From: Mangrovimonas aestuarii
GTDB lineage: Bacteria; Bacteroidota; Bacteroidia; Flavobacteriales; Flavobacteriaceae
Direction: 5' to 3'
Assembly: GCF_028767185.1 (NCBI RefSeq)
Contig: NZ_JARACK010000005.1
Location: 62,001 to 126,000, forward strand
Length of the DNA: 64,000 bases
A model generated the notes under the pieces. The model saw only the letters and a program-made list of their open reading frames with translations. It searched no databases and was not told the DNA's origin. How positions within the stretch are numbered: the first letter of the stretch is position 1; every line of letters starts with the position of its first letter. Position numbers and translations under genes: made by a program. Below are positions 44,211-53,443 of the stretch, piece by piece.

Positions 44211-45608
44211 ATGGACTATAGAATAGAAAAAGACACTATGGGCGACGTTAAAGTTCCTGCAGATAAATTGTGGGGAGCTCAAACCGAACGTTCAAGAAAT
44301 AACTTTAAAATAGGAGCTCCTGCTTCTATGCCTTTAGAAGTAGTTTACGGTTTTGCTTACTTAAAAAAGGCCGCTGCTTATACTAACTGTGAATTAGGTG
44401 TTTTACCAGTTGAAAAACGTGACTTAATTGCACAAGTTTGTGATGAAATTCTTGAAGGAAAGCACGACGACCAGTTTCCTTTGGTTATCTGGCAAACAGG
44501 TTCTGGAACACAAAGTAACATGAACGTTAACGAAGTGGTTGCCAACCGTGCTCATCAACTAGCCGGTAAAACCATAGGTGAAGGAGAAAAAACCATCCAA
44601 CCTAACGACGATGTAAACAAATCGCAATCATCTAACGATACATTCCCTACAGGAATGCATATTGCTGCTTATAAAAAAGTAGTTGAAGTGACCATTCCAG
44701 GAGTAATGCAGCTTAGAGATAGATTACACAAAAAAGCTCAGGAATTTAAAGATGTAGTTAAAATTGGGCGTACACATTTGATGGACGCTACACCTTTAAC
44801 TTTAGGTCAGGAATTTTCTGGTTATGTTTCTCAATTAGACCATGGTTTAAAAGCCTTGAAAAACACTTTACCTCATTTAAGTGAGTTGGCTCTTGGAGGT
44901 ACTGCTGTAGGTACTGGATTGAACACACCTAACGGATACGACAAGCTTGTGGCTGAGTACATCGCTAAGTTTACAGAGCTACCATTTATTACTGCTGAAA
45001 ATAAATTTGAGGCACTTGCTGCCCACGATGCTATTGTAGAAACTCACGGTGCATTAAAGCAATTGGCGGTAGCGCTTAACAAAATCGCTAACGATATCCG
45101 TATGATGGCTTCTGGTCCTCGTAGTGGTATTGGAGAGATTATTATTCCAGCCAACGAACCAGGTAGTTCTATTATGCCAGGAAAAGTAAACCCAACTCAA
45201 TGTGAAGCGCTTACTATGGTATGTGCTCAAGTTATGGGTAACGATGTTGCTGTAACTGTTGGAGGAACTCAAGGTCACTACGAACTTAACGTGTTCAAGC
45301 CAATGATGGCCGCTAACCTGTTACAATCTGCTCAATTGATTGGTGACGCCTGTGTTAGTTTTGAAGAAAACTGTGCAATAGGAATCGAACCGAATCATGG
45401 AGTTATCAAACAATTATTGAACAACTCATTAATGTTGGTTACGGCTTTAAATACTAAAATTGGTTACTACAAAGCGGCAGAAATAGCAAATGCAGCTCAC
45501 GAAAACGGAACAACCCTTAAAGAAGAAGCTATTCGATTGGGTTATGTAACAGCCGAACAATATGACGAGTGGGTAAAACCAGAAGATATGGTTGGCGGCT
45601 TGAAATAA
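44211..45608 (+). CDS. fumC: class II fumarate hydratase
   Basis: A 465-residue homotetrameric enzyme converting fumarate and malate in the citric acid cycle. It shows [41 protein letters not shown] and the superfamily signature [15 protein letters not shown]. There is no iron-sulfur cluster (class II). Length fits. A terminator follows, so it is a single gene. Codon use appears biased as in highly expressed genes. Confidence 0.95.
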   Translation: MDYRIEKDTMGDVKVPADKLWGAQTERSRNNFKIGAPASMPLEVVYGFAYLKKAAAYTNCELGVLPVEKRDLIAQVCDEILEGKHDDQFPLVIWQTGSGTQSNMNVNEVVANRAHQLAGKTIGEGEKTIQPNDDVNKSQSSNDTFPTGMHIAAYKKVVEVTIPGVMQLRDRLHKKAQEFKDVVKIGRTHLMDATPLTLGQEFSGYVSQLDHGLKALKNTLPHLSELALGGTAVGTGLNTPNGYDKLVAEYIAKFTELPFITAENKFEALAAHDAIVETHGALKQLAVALNKIANDIRMMASGPRSGIGEIIIPANEPGSSIMPGKVNPTQCEALTMVCAQVMGNDVAVTVGGTQGHYELNVFKPMMAANLLQSAQLIGDACVSFEENCAIGIEPNHGVIKQLLNNSLMLVTALNTKIGYYKAAEIANAAHENGTTLKEEAIRLGYVTAEQYDEWVKPEDMVGGLK

Positions 45609-45640
45609 GCGATTTAAAACTTACTTGATTATATATTTCA

Positions 45641-45672
45641 AAAAGCGCCATCTTGTTTAGTTGGCGCTTTTG
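45641..45672 (+). terminator. terminator after fumC
   Basis: AAAAGCGCCA and TGGCGCTTTT form a 10-bp stem with an 11-base loop. Confidence 0.85.
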
Positions 45673-45704
45673 TGTTGAATATTTAAACTTAAAACAATTT
45701 TATT

Positions 45705-46940
45705 TTGTCACTACTTATAACCAACATAAAACAGCTCATACAAATAAGGGAAAACAATGTAAGAGTACTTAGTGGAGAAGAAATGAAAACCCTTCCCTAT
45801 ATTGAAAATGCCTTCTTGCGAATTGAAAACGATACCATTGTAGATTATGGAAGGATGGAGGAGCTTACCAATCAATCGGCAAACGAAGTGATCGATGCAT
45901 CTGGTAAAATAGTCCTGCCAACCTGGTGCGATTCCCATACACACATTGTTTATGCTGGAAACCGTGAACAGGAATTTGTAGATCGTATAAACGGATTATC
46001 GTATGAAGAGATAGCCAATCGTGGTGGTGGTATTTTGAATTCTGCTGAAAAACTTCAGAATACTTCAGAAGATGATTTATATGAGCAATCCATAGGACGA
46101 GTAAAAGCGGTTATGAAAATGGGAACAGGCGCTTTGGAGATAAAATCCGGGTACGGCCTTACCACTGAAGCCGAATTAAAAATGCTCCGTGTAATCAAAC
46201 GAATAAAAGAGAATTTCAATATTCCTGTAAAAGCAACATTTTTAGGTGCCCATGCTGTTCCAAAGGAATTCAAAAATGACAAATCTGCATATATAAAGCA
46301 CATCATTGAAGATATGCTACCTAAAGTAGCTGAAGAAAACCTTGCCAATTATATTGATGTGTTTTGCGAAAAAGGGTATTTCGACCTAGAAGATACAGCA
46401 GCTATCATGGAAGCTGGTGCTCAATATGGACTGATACCTAAAATTCACGTAAACCAATTTAATGCCTTCGGAGGAATTGCATTAGGGGTAAAGCATAATG
46501 CCTTATCTGTTGATCATTTGGAAGAATTGAACGCTAATGATATAGAAGCCTTAAAAGGAAGTAACACAATTTCAGTAGCTCTTCCCTCCTGCTCTTACTT
46601 TTTAAGCATTCCATACACACCAGGAAGACAACTTATAGATGCTGGATTACCTTTAGCATTAGCAACAGACTATAACCCAGGATCTACCCCTAGCGGAAAC
46701 ATGAATTTTGTAGTAAGCACCGCTTGTATAAAGATGAAGCTAACACCAGAGGAAGCAATTAACGCAGCTACCTTAAATGGAGCATATGCAATGGGACTTA
46801 GTGATACTTACGGAAGTATTACAAAAGGAAAAAAAGCAAATGTTATAATTACTAAAGAAATACCTAGTTACAACTTCTTACCTTATGCTTTTGGAGATAA
46901 CCACTTAGAAAAAGTTATCATCAACGGTGAAATTATATAA
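45705..46940 (+). CDS. hutI: imidazolonepropionase
   Basis: A 411-residue amidohydrolase for the third step of histidine degradation (imidazolone-5-propionate to formimidoylglutamate). Metal and substrate segments are visible: DSHTHIVYAGNREQEF, ALEIKSGYGL, FLGAHAVP, VNQFNAFGG, VDHLEELN and LATDYNPGS. The start codon is TTG: the first ATG lies at codon 27, after the conserved N-terminal strands (LLITNIKQLIQIRE), so TTG is needed for a complete enzyme. The product starts MSLLITN. The next hut gene (hutG-like) is 1.1 kb downstream on the same strand. Confidence 0.93.
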   Translation: MSLLITNIKQLIQIRENNVRVLSGEEMKTLPYIENAFLRIENDTIVDYGRMEELTNQSANEVIDASGKIVLPTWCDSHTHIVYAGNREQEFVDRINGLSYEEIANRGGGILNSAEKLQNTSEDDLYEQSIGRVKAVMKMGTGALEIKSGYGLTTEAELKMLRVIKRIKENFNIPVKATFLGAHAVPKEFKNDKSAYIKHIIEDMLPKVAEENLANYIDVFCEKGYFDLEDTAAIMEAGAQYGLIPKIHVNQFNAFGGIALGVKHNALSVDHLEELNANDIEALKGSNTISVALPSCSYFLSIPYTPGRQLIDAGLPLALATDYNPGSTPSGNMNFVVSTACIKMKLTPEEAINAATLNGAYAMGLSDTYGSITKGKKANVIITKEIPSYNFLPYAFGDNHLEKVIINGEII

Positions 46941-46944
46941 TATA

Positions 46945-46977
46945 AAAACCCCGTAAGTTTTATGCTTACGGGGTTTT
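46945..46977. terminator. bidirectional terminator
   Basis: AAAACCCCGTAAG and CTTACGGGGTTTT, a perfect 13-bp stem with a 7-base loop, between hutI and the convergent coiled-coil protein gene. Confidence 0.88.
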
Positions 46978-47017
46978 AGTTGTGATAATTTATTCTTATT
47001 TAATCTATCAATTTGGC

Positions 47018-47899
47018 TTACTTCAATGTGAATTCGGAAGTTGATACCAAATGCTTTTCATTAAAAACGTTTACAATGTAACGTCCTTTCTCAAACTCTT
47101 CTGCCTGTGTAGTAACGAATTCACAAACATTGAGATTTGCATTCTCATAGTTAAACTTGCTAATGACACTATAATTTAAAGTCTCTTCATCAAAAGCAAC
47201 CTGTTCATTAGCACCTAAAATATTATTCTTTGGATCAATAACTTGAACGTAGAGTTCCTGCTCACCAGCTTGAACCAAATTATTTTTTGCTACGGTAAAA
47301 CATACACGGATCTTATCTGAACGACGTGCACGCTCTGTAGGCACCAATTTTCCAGACGATCTTTCAATAACGCCAAAACCTTTTAACCCAACTGTTCCTA
47401 AAACAGCTGCATTCTCCATGACTTCTGCCAAAGCTGTATTTTGTACCAATAATGAATCGTTAAACATTTTCTGGTTTTCAAGATTCATATTGGTACTATC
47501 CAAGGTAGCTGCCAAATATGAATTTTCTATTTTAAGAGTCTCGTTTTCATCTAGCAAAGCATTCATCTCTTTCTGTAACGAAATGTATTTTTGTTTATAT
47601 TTCCATAAACTTTGAACGTTATTTTCGGAAATTTTCAAAGAATCTATAAGTCCTTGAATTCTTGATTGGGCCTCTTCAAGTTTCGCATTTTTTATTTCGT
47701 TATCATCATTTGCCTTCTTTAATTGATCATAAGAATTAGTTAAGTCTTTTAAAATCAATTCTTTTTCAGCAACTAATTTAGCTTCATTTTTCTTCTTTTC
47801 GTTATAAAGAGAAGTGGTATAAAAGGTCACTCCTAAAAATAAAGCCAAGGCTATACCTAAACCTACTTTTAAACCTGTGTTGCTTTTACTGTTTTCCAT
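47018..47899 (-). CDS. membrane-anchored coiled-coil protein of unknown function
   Basis: A 293-residue protein with one N-terminal transmembrane helix (about 10-30). A long coiled coil (about 33-165, rich in Lys, Glu, Leu and Asn) and a C-terminal beta-rich domain of about 120 residues (IRVCFTVAKNNLVQAGEQELYVQVIDP) follow. The orientation suggests a periplasmic domain. I recognise the general layout in many Flavobacteria but no named function. It sits on the minus strand between two histidine-degradation genes and does not appear to belong to them. Confidence 0.75.
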   Translation of the reverse strand: MENSKSNTGLKVGLGIALALFLGVTFYTTSLYNEKKKNEAKLVAEKELILKDLTNSYDQLKKANDDNEIKNAKLEEAQSRIQGLIDSLKISENNVQSLWKYKQKYISLQKEMNALLDENETLKIENSYLAATLDSTNMNLENQKMFNDSLLVQNTALAEVMENAAVLGTVGLKGFGVIERSSGKLVPTERARRSDKIRVCFTVAKNNLVQAGEQELYVQVIDPKNNILGANEQVAFDEETLNYSVISKFNYENANLNVCEFVTTQAEEFEKGRYIVNVFNEKHLVSTSEFTLK

Positions 47900-48029
47900 A
47901 ATTACTAGTTTTAAATATTCCGTTTTTTAGAGATTGAGTTAATTATTAATTTTACATATAAATAGCTACATTTTAAAAATGTAACAGAACTAAATAATGT
48001 ACTTTTAAACTAAAATTATTAAATAATAA

Positions 48030-49049
48030 ATGGATAATCTTGTATTACTTACCAATAGCAACTTAAAAGCCTTAATCAACAAACGTCCCGGTGAAACTAA
48101 ATTTGGGGAACAAGTAAAAACATTATCCAATGTCACAAATATATACGAACAACTTGTAGGTTTAGATGTCGACTATGTTATCGTAGGGTTGCCTGAAGAT
48201 GTAGGCGTTTTCTCAAACCTCGGAAAAACAGGGACTTCGACTGCCTGGGAAGCATGTCTTAAAGTTTTGTTAAATATTCAAAATAATCATTTAACACATG
48301 CTGAAAAAGTTCTAATTCTCGGCCATATAAATTTTGAAAAATACCTTAAAAAAATTGGAGAACTTGACGCAAACAAGAAAAAAGATCTTCAAAAAGCCAG
48401 AAAACTTGTTGAAAAAATAGATAAACAGGTAAGTCACCTAATATATCAAATTGTAAAGGCTGGTAAAATTCCAATTATTGTTGGTGGAGGCCACAATAAT
48501 TCTTATGGAAATATCAAAGGAGCATCATTAGCTCTAAATAGCCCAATTAATGCGATTAATTTTGATGCCCATACAGATTTTCGTGCTGAAGAAGGCCGCC
48601 ATAGTGGAAATGGCTTCTCATATGCATATGCTGAAGGTTTTTTAAAGCAATACTTTATGTTTGGACTTCATGAAAACTATACCTCCCAGACCATTTTTAA
48701 AACATTAGACAAAGTCAAAGCCATTGCTTACAATACTTTTGAGGCTATCAAAGTACGTGAAGAACTAAAATTCAATTCAGAACTAAGCCGAGGTCTTGAC
48801 CATGTATGTAATGCTCCCTTCGGCCTTGAACTAGATTGCGATGCTATTATTAATGTACCTAGCAGTGCTATGACTCCAAGTGGATTTAGCTCAACCAAGG
48901 CTAGACAGTTTGTCCATTTTATGGGCAAACATCCAAACGTAAAATACTTTCATATTTGTGAAGCAGCCCCAACATTAGATACTTCAAGCCAAGTTGGCAA
49001 ACTCATAACATATTTAATAACCGATTTTATCAGAGCTCATGAAAATTAA
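48030..49049 (+). CDS. hutG: formimidoylglutamase-like ureohydrolase (arginase/agmatinase family)
   Basis: A 339-residue enzyme of the manganese ureohydrolase family. The metal ligands are intact: GGGHNNSYG, NFDAHTDFR and LDCDAI. Because hutI lies one gene upstream, the likely reaction is hydrolysis of formimidoylglutamate in histidine breakdown. Specificity cannot be proven from motifs, and agmatinase or arginase activity is the alternative. The last 11 bases overlap the next GNAT gene, implying coupling. Confidence 0.8.
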   Translation: MDNLVLLTNSNLKALINKRPGETKFGEQVKTLSNVTNIYEQLVGLDVDYVIVGLPEDVGVFSNLGKTGTSTAWEACLKVLLNIQNNHLTHAEKVLILGHINFEKYLKKIGELDANKKKDLQKARKLVEKIDKQVSHLIYQIVKAGKIPIIVGGGHNNSYGNIKGASLALNSPINAINFDAHTDFRAEEGRHSGNGFSYAYAEGFLKQYFMFGLHENYTSQTIFKTLDKVKAIAYNTFEAIKVREELKFNSELSRGLDHVCNAPFGLELDCDAIINVPSSAMTPSGFSSTKARQFVHFMGKHPNVKYFHICEAAPTLDTSSQVGKLITYLITDFIRAHEN

Positions 49050-49506
49050 AATTTTACCTTATAAAAGTGATTTTGCCCAGGATTTTTACGATTTGAACAT
49101 TGAATGGCTAGAAAGCTATTTTCATGTAGAACCATTTGATAAAGAAATTTTAAGCCATCCTGATAAACATATTATTAGTAAAGGCGGTCACATTTTTTTT
49201 GCCGAGTATAACGGAGAAATTGTTGGAACGGTTGCTTTAATGCCAACCAATAAAATTGGAATTCTTGAGCTTACAAAAATGGCGGTAGCTCCAAAGCATC
49301 GTGGACTAAACATAGGTCAACAATTAATGCAGTATTCTATAGATTTTTCAAGAGATAAAGGATACAGTTCTCTTTTACTATATTCAAATACCAAACTAAA
49401 AAATGCCATATACATTTATCGTAAATACGGGTTCGTTGAAGAACCAATCGAAACTCATTCACCATATGTAAGAGGTAACATTAAAATGAGGTTGAGTTTA
49501 AAATAG
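49039..49506 (+). CDS. GNAT family N-acetyltransferase
   Basis: A 155-residue acetyltransferase. It shows the acetyl-CoA motif ELTKMAVAPKHRGLNIGQQLMQYS (in parts) and the following SLLLYSNTKLKNAIYIYRKYGF. The N-terminal half has a strand-rich start and the segment ISKGGHIFFAEYNGEIVGTVAL. It overlaps the hutG-like gene by 11 bases, which hints at a shared pathway. Substrate unknown. Confidence 0.88.
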   Translation: MKIKILPYKSDFAQDFYDLNIEWLESYFHVEPFDKEILSHPDKHIISKGGHIFFAEYNGEIVGTVALMPTNKIGILELTKMAVAPKHRGLNIGQQLMQYSIDFSRDKGYSSLLLYSNTKLKNAIYIYRKYGFVEEPIETHSPYVRGNIKMRLSLK

Positions 49507-49553
49507 CTTTTTGTAAATCACTAACTTAGTATATCATCAAATAAAAATTTATC

Positions 49554-50345
49554 ATGAGACGACTACTAAGTTTTATTATCATTTCTTCCATAATTTGTTT
49601 TAGCTGCAAACAAAATAAAAACTCCTTAGGTAAACTTGAGGACAAATCCACTAATAATTATGTAATAGCTCAAGATTCTGATTTAAAAATTTTTCCAATT
49701 AACCATGCCACTATGGTTTTAGAGAAAGGAGACGATGTTATTTACATAGATCCTGTAGGTGGAACCGAAGCCTTTTCAGGACAGAAACGTCCAACATTAG
49801 TATTGATAACTGACATACATGGTGATCATTATGATTTAGAGACACTTAAAGCCTTAAGCCTCGAAAATATTCCAATAATGGTGCCACAAGCAGTTGCTGA
49901 TCTTATACCTTCAAATTTTTCAGAAAACATTATAGTCATGAATAATGATGATATTAAAAAGATTCATGACAAATTTGAAATTACTGCAATACCAATGTAC
50001 AACTTAAGAGAAGAAGCTTTAAAGTTTCATTCTAAAGGTCGTGGTAATGGCTATTTGATTCACTTGAAAGGACAAAACATATACATTTCTGGAGATACCG
50101 AAGATATTCCTGAAATGCGCCGACTAAAAGATGTAGACATTGCTTTTGTTTGTATGAACCTACCCTATACAATGACGGTCAATTCGGCTGCAGATGCTGT
50201 ATTGGAATTTAAACCAAAAGTTGTTTACCCATATCATTACAGAGGAGCTGATGGTTTAAGTGATGTTAATACATTTAGAGATATTGTCAATAATAACAAT
50301 AAAGACATCAAAGTTTTTCTATTAGACTGGTATTCAAAAAAATAA
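49554..50345 (+). CDS. lipoprotein of the metallo-beta-lactamase fold
   Basis: A 263-residue predicted lipoprotein. A short signal sequence ends at FSC18, fitting a lipobox. The MBL domain (about 50-255) has DIHGDHYDLETL with the zinc motif HxDHxxD-like, ISGDTEDIPEM and the last ligand in YPYHYRG. It resembles the UlaG/L-ascorbate-6-phosphate lactonase-like branch often seen in Bacteroidota. Zinc ligands seem complete, but the substrate is unknown. It is the last of a run with hutG-like and GNAT genes. Confidence 0.85.
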   Translation: MRRLLSFIIISSIICFSCKQNKNSLGKLEDKSTNNYVIAQDSDLKIFPINHATMVLEKGDDVIYIDPVGGTEAFSGQKRPTLVLITDIHGDHYDLETLKALSLENIPIMVPQAVADLIPSNFSENIIVMNNDDIKKIHDKFEITAIPMYNLREEALKFHSKGRGNGYLIHLKGQNIYISGDTEDIPEMRRLKDVDIAFVCMNLPYTMTVNSAADAVLEFKPKVVYPYHYRGADGLSDVNTFRDIVNNNNKDIKVFLLDWYSKK

Positions 50346-50357
50346 TACAGTTTTTTC

Positions 50358-50387
50358 TTGCATAACAATTGCGAAACTGTATCTTTA
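50358..50387 (+). promoter_or_regulatory. promoter of the 75-residue membrane protein gene
   Basis: TTG (50358-50360) and TATCTTTA (50380-50387) are 19 bases apart, the preferred -33/-7 spacing; only the final base differs from TAnnTTTG. The ATG follows 30 bases later. Confidence 0.45.
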
Positions 50388-50417
50388 AATTGTTATTAAC
50401 ATTTAAAATCCCCCCAA

Positions 50418-50645
50418 ATGCTAACTGTTAAACCCCATCCTGCTGTGAAGGATATTGATGCCATCACCACAATGCTTATCATTTCAATAGTCTTTTTATT
50501 AATCTTGCTTATTTCGGGAGCTATTAAAACATACAAGCTCAAAGTAGAAAACAATCGTATAAGTAATTTACACTCTCTGGATGGCTTTGAAAAAGAAAAA
50601 CACCCAGATTTAGGAAGCAACCACATGTATGAGAAAAAATCATAA
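50418..50645 (+). CDS. small membrane protein, 75 residues
   Basis: A short protein with a polar N-terminus (MLTVKPHPAVKDIDAI), one hydrophobic helix (about 17-37) and a charged, soluble tail (YKLKVENNRISNLHSLDG). The predicted promoter upstream and terminator downstream support it as a real gene. It is preferred over the antisense frame in the same place, which has no promoter. Function unknown. Confidence 0.6.
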   Translation: MLTVKPHPAVKDIDAITTMLIISIVFLLILLISGAIKTYKLKVENNRISNLHSLDGFEKEKHPDLGSNHMYEKKS

Positions 50646-50678
50646 AAAATGCCGGGTAAATTTCCCGGCATTTTTTTT
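50644..50678. terminator. bidirectional terminator
   Basis: AAATGCCGGG and CCCGGCATTT with loop TAAATTT, flanked by A and T runs, between the 75-residue protein gene and convergent ettA. Confidence 0.9.
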
Positions 50679-50682
50679 AACT

Positions 50683-52374
50683 CTATCGAACAAGCTTTTT
50701 ATACTTAATTCGTTTAGGCATTAAATCACCTCCCAAACGCTTTTTCTTGTTTTCTTCATAATCACTAAAACTACCTTCAAAGAAATATACTTGCGAATCT
50801 CCTTCAAAAGCTAGAATATGGGTACAAATCCTATCTAGGAACCAACGGTCGTGAGAAATAACAACAGCACATCCAGCAAAGTTTTCCAAACCTTCTTCCA
50901 AAGCTCTCAATGTATTTACATCAAGATCATTTGTTGGCTCATCCAAAAGTAAAACGTTCCCCTCTTCCTTAAGTGTCATAGCTAAGTGTAAACGGTTACG
51001 CTCACCACCAGACAACAAATTAACCTTTTTGTTCTGTTCACTTCCAGAAAAATTAAAACGACTTAAATAAGCACGTGAATTTACCTGGCGTCCACCCATC
51101 ATAATTAACTCCTGCTCATCACTGAAGTTTTGCCAAATGGTTTTTTCTGGATCTATATTAGAATGTGATTGATCTACATAAGCAATCTTGGCCGTCTCTC
51201 CTACTTTAAATTCTCCTTTATCTGGATTTTCCTCTCCCATAATCATTCTGAAAATAGTGGTCTTACCTGCTCCGTTAGGCCCAATAACACCAACAATTCC
51301 AGCTTGAGGTAGTTTAAAATTCAAATCCTCATAAAGCAACTTGTCATCATAAGCTTTGCTTACACCTACAGCTTCAATAACATTTGTTCCCAAACGAGGT
51401 CCATTAGGGATATAGATTTCCAGGTTTTCGTCGAGTTGTTTTTGATCTTGGCTCATTAATTTATCGTAATTGTTCAAACGGGCTTTTTGTTTTGCCTGAC
51501 GTCCTTTTGGTGCCATTCTTACCCATTCCAACTCACGCTCTAATGTCTTTTGTCTCTTGCTCGCTTGCTTTTGCTCTAAAGCCATACGTTTAGACTTTTG
51601 ATCTAACCAAGATGAGTAATTTCCTTTCCACGGAATACCTTCACCTCTATCCAACTCTAATATCCAACCCGCTACATTATCCAAAAAATAACGGTCGTGG
51701 GTTACAGCAATTACAGTTCCTTTATATTGTGCTAAGTGATGCTCTAACCAATGTACCGACTCGGCATCTAAGTGGTTTGTAGGTTCATCCAACAATAACA
51801 CGTCTGGTTCCTGAAGCAATAAACGACACAATGCTACACGACGACGCTCACCACCTGAGAGAACACCAATCTTCTTATCTGGATCTGGAGTTCTTAAAGC
51901 ATCCATAGCAATTTCAAGTTTGGTATCTAATTCCCAAGCATTACTAGCGTCAATTTTATCTTGAAGTACGGCCTGACGATCCATTAACTTCTGCATTTTA
52001 TCTGGATCTGAATAAACTTCTTCAAGACCAAACATATCGTTTATTTTGTTGTATTCATCAAGAATAGCTACTGTTTCTGCTGCACCTTCCTTAACAACTT
52101 CCAGCACGGTCTTATTGTCATCCAGTTTTGGTTCCTGTTCAAGATACCCAACAGTATAATCTTGAGAAAATACTACATCACCTTGATAGTTTTTATCAAC
52201 ACCTGCGATGATTTTCAATAATGTGGATTTACCTGAACCATTAAGTCCCAAAATCCCAATCTTAGCTCCATAGAAGAAGCTCAAATAAATGTTTTTAAGA
52301 ACTGGAGTATTAGCACCTTGAAAGGTTTTTGTTACTCCAGACATTGAAAAAATAACTTTCTTGTCGTCGCTCAT
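50683..52374 (-). CDS. ettA: energy-dependent translational throttle protein (ABC-F)
   Basis: A 563-residue cytoplasmic ABC-F ATPase with two ABC domains and no membrane part. Walker A motifs are GLNGSGKST and GPNGAGKTT; signatures are LSGGERRRV and LSGGERNRL. The linker (RQAKQKARLNNYDKL) is the arm that reaches the ribosomal P site. EttA binds the E site and controls the first elongation steps according to ATP/ADP ratio. The start overlaps the stop of the small CAL67264-type gene by one base (TAATG), so translation is probably coupled. Confidence 0.93.
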   Translation of the reverse strand: MSDDKKVIFSMSGVTKTFQGANTPVLKNIYLSFFYGAKIGILGLNGSGKSTLLKIIAGVDKNYQGDVVFSQDYTVGYLEQEPKLDDNKTVLEVVKEGAAETVAILDEYNKINDMFGLEEVYSDPDKMQKLMDRQAVLQDKIDASNAWELDTKLEIAMDALRTPDPDKKIGVLSGGERRRVALCRLLLQEPDVLLLDEPTNHLDAESVHWLEHHLAQYKGTVIAVTHDRYFLDNVAGWILELDRGEGIPWKGNYSSWLDQKSKRMALEQKQASKRQKTLERELEWVRMAPKGRQAKQKARLNNYDKLMSQDQKQLDENLEIYIPNGPRLGTNVIEAVGVSKAYDDKLLYEDLNFKLPQAGIVGVIGPNGAGKTTIFRMIMGEENPDKGEFKVGETAKIAYVDQSHSNIDPEKTIWQNFSDEQELIMMGGRQVNSRAYLSRFNFSGSEQNKKVNLLSGGERNRLHLAMTLKEEGNVLLLDEPTNDLDVNTLRALEEGLENFAGCAVVISHDRWFLDRICTHILAFEGDSQVYFFEGSFSDYEENKKKRLGGDLMPKRIKYKKLVR

Positions 52375-52556
52375 TATACACGTCCTTTTAATGCGTTAAA
52401 CACCCATGCATTTGCAAAGAAGCCAATACCAACTGCTCCAAATCCCCAACCGGCAACATCATCATACACAAAAGCTCCCAAAGCAATTAAACCGATACCT
52501 GATAATATCATAATGAATGTGGCCCATGCCAGTACTGTATTCTTGTTCATTGCCAT
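52374..52556 (-). CDS. CAL67264-family small membrane protein
   Basis: A 60-residue protein with two hydrophobic helices (about 8-27 and 33-52). It matches the Flavobacterial family named after CAL67264, typically found right before ettA. It lies one base from ettA in a TAATG junction. A second ATG two codons downstream could also serve. Function is unknown, but the conserved pairing with ettA is worth noting. Confidence 0.78.
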   Translation of the reverse strand: MAMNKNTVLAWATFIMILSGIGLIALGAFVYDDVAGWGFGAVGIGFFANAWVFNALKGRV

Positions 52557-52659
52557 AACACTGTTTCTTTTACCTACTTAGTTTATTGAATTTCAATAGG
52601 TTTAAGTGGTTTTATTTCCTTTTTTATATTGAAGCACAAATATCGAACATTTATATAAA

Positions 52660-52682
52660 AAAAGCACCACAAAGGTGCTTTT
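52660..52682 (-). terminator. terminator after the pirin gene
   Basis: AAAAGCACC, loop ACAAA, GGTGCTTTT, with seven consecutive A before the stem on the plus strand (T run on the minus strand). Confidence 0.8.
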
Positions 52683-52711
52683 ATGTTTAATTAGTCATTA
52701 TCAGTATTTTG

Positions 52712-53437
52712 CTATAAAATTAGCATAGGAACTTCAATGAACAATATTTGTGAATCCCCTTTAGCTTGAATATTAAAACTCTCTGCATCCCAAACTCCAA
52801 TGGCATCTCGTTTTTTTAAATCCTGGTTGTCAACAGTAATATTCCCATCAATGACCATAACATAAACGCCATGATTTTTCGATTTGATTTGATAATCATA
52901 ATCGCTGTCTTTACTTAAATTGATTCTAGATAAAATGGCATCCTGATGAATCCTCAAACTCCCGTTATGGCCATCATCCATACTACTCACCAAAACCTGT
53001 AATTGGTTATCTCTTTCATTGATTTCAAATGCTTTCTGATCATATCTTGGCTCAACACCTTGCTTATCTGGGATAATCCAGATTTGAAATAGCTTTAAAC
53101 TCTCATCACGAGATCCATTGATTTCCGAATGATAAACTCCTGTTCCAGCTGACATGACCTGCACTTCTCCTGGCTTTACCTCTTGCCAAGCATTATGCAT
53201 ACTATCTCTATGTTTTAATACTCCTTGCAATGGTACAGTGATTATTTCCATATTTTCATGAGGATGTTCCCCAAACCCCATATTTGGAGCAATCGTATCA
53301 TCATTCAATACACGTAATGCTCCAAAGTGTATCTTTGATGGATTAAAATAGCCCGCAAAACTAAACGAATGGTTGGCCTTAAGCCAGCCATGATCTGCAT
53401 GACCTCTGTCTTCTGCTTTATGTATAATGGTTTTCAT
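52712..53437 (-). CDS. pirin family protein
   Basis: A 241-residue bicupin. The N-terminal cupin carries the metal site in GFGEHPHENMEI, plus HRDSM and YHSEIN. Bacterial pirins are cofactor-like proteins; some have quercetinase activity. It is the last gene of a four-gene operon with a MarR regulator (6 bases upstream), a GNAT protein and an FMN reductase, suggesting a redox or quinone-like stress response. Confidence 0.93.
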   Translation of the reverse strand: MKTIIHKAEDRGHADHGWLKANHSFSFAGYFNPSKIHFGALRVLNDDTIAPNMGFGEHPHENMEIITVPLQGVLKHRDSMHNAWQEVKPGEVQVMSAGTGVYHSEINGSRDESLKLFQIWIIPDKQGVEPRYDQKAFEINERDNQLQVLVSSMDDGHNGSLRIHQDAILSRINLSKDSDYDYQIKSKNHGVYVMVIDGNITVDNQDLKKRDAIGVWDAESFNIQAKGDSQILFIEVPMLIL

Positions 53438-53443
53438 TTAAAT

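Noticed and set aside
50396-50671. 91-residue minus-strand ORF opposite the 75-residue gene
   Set aside because: It runs through a terminator hairpin and has no promoter; the plus-strand frame has both a promoter and a sensible membrane topology.
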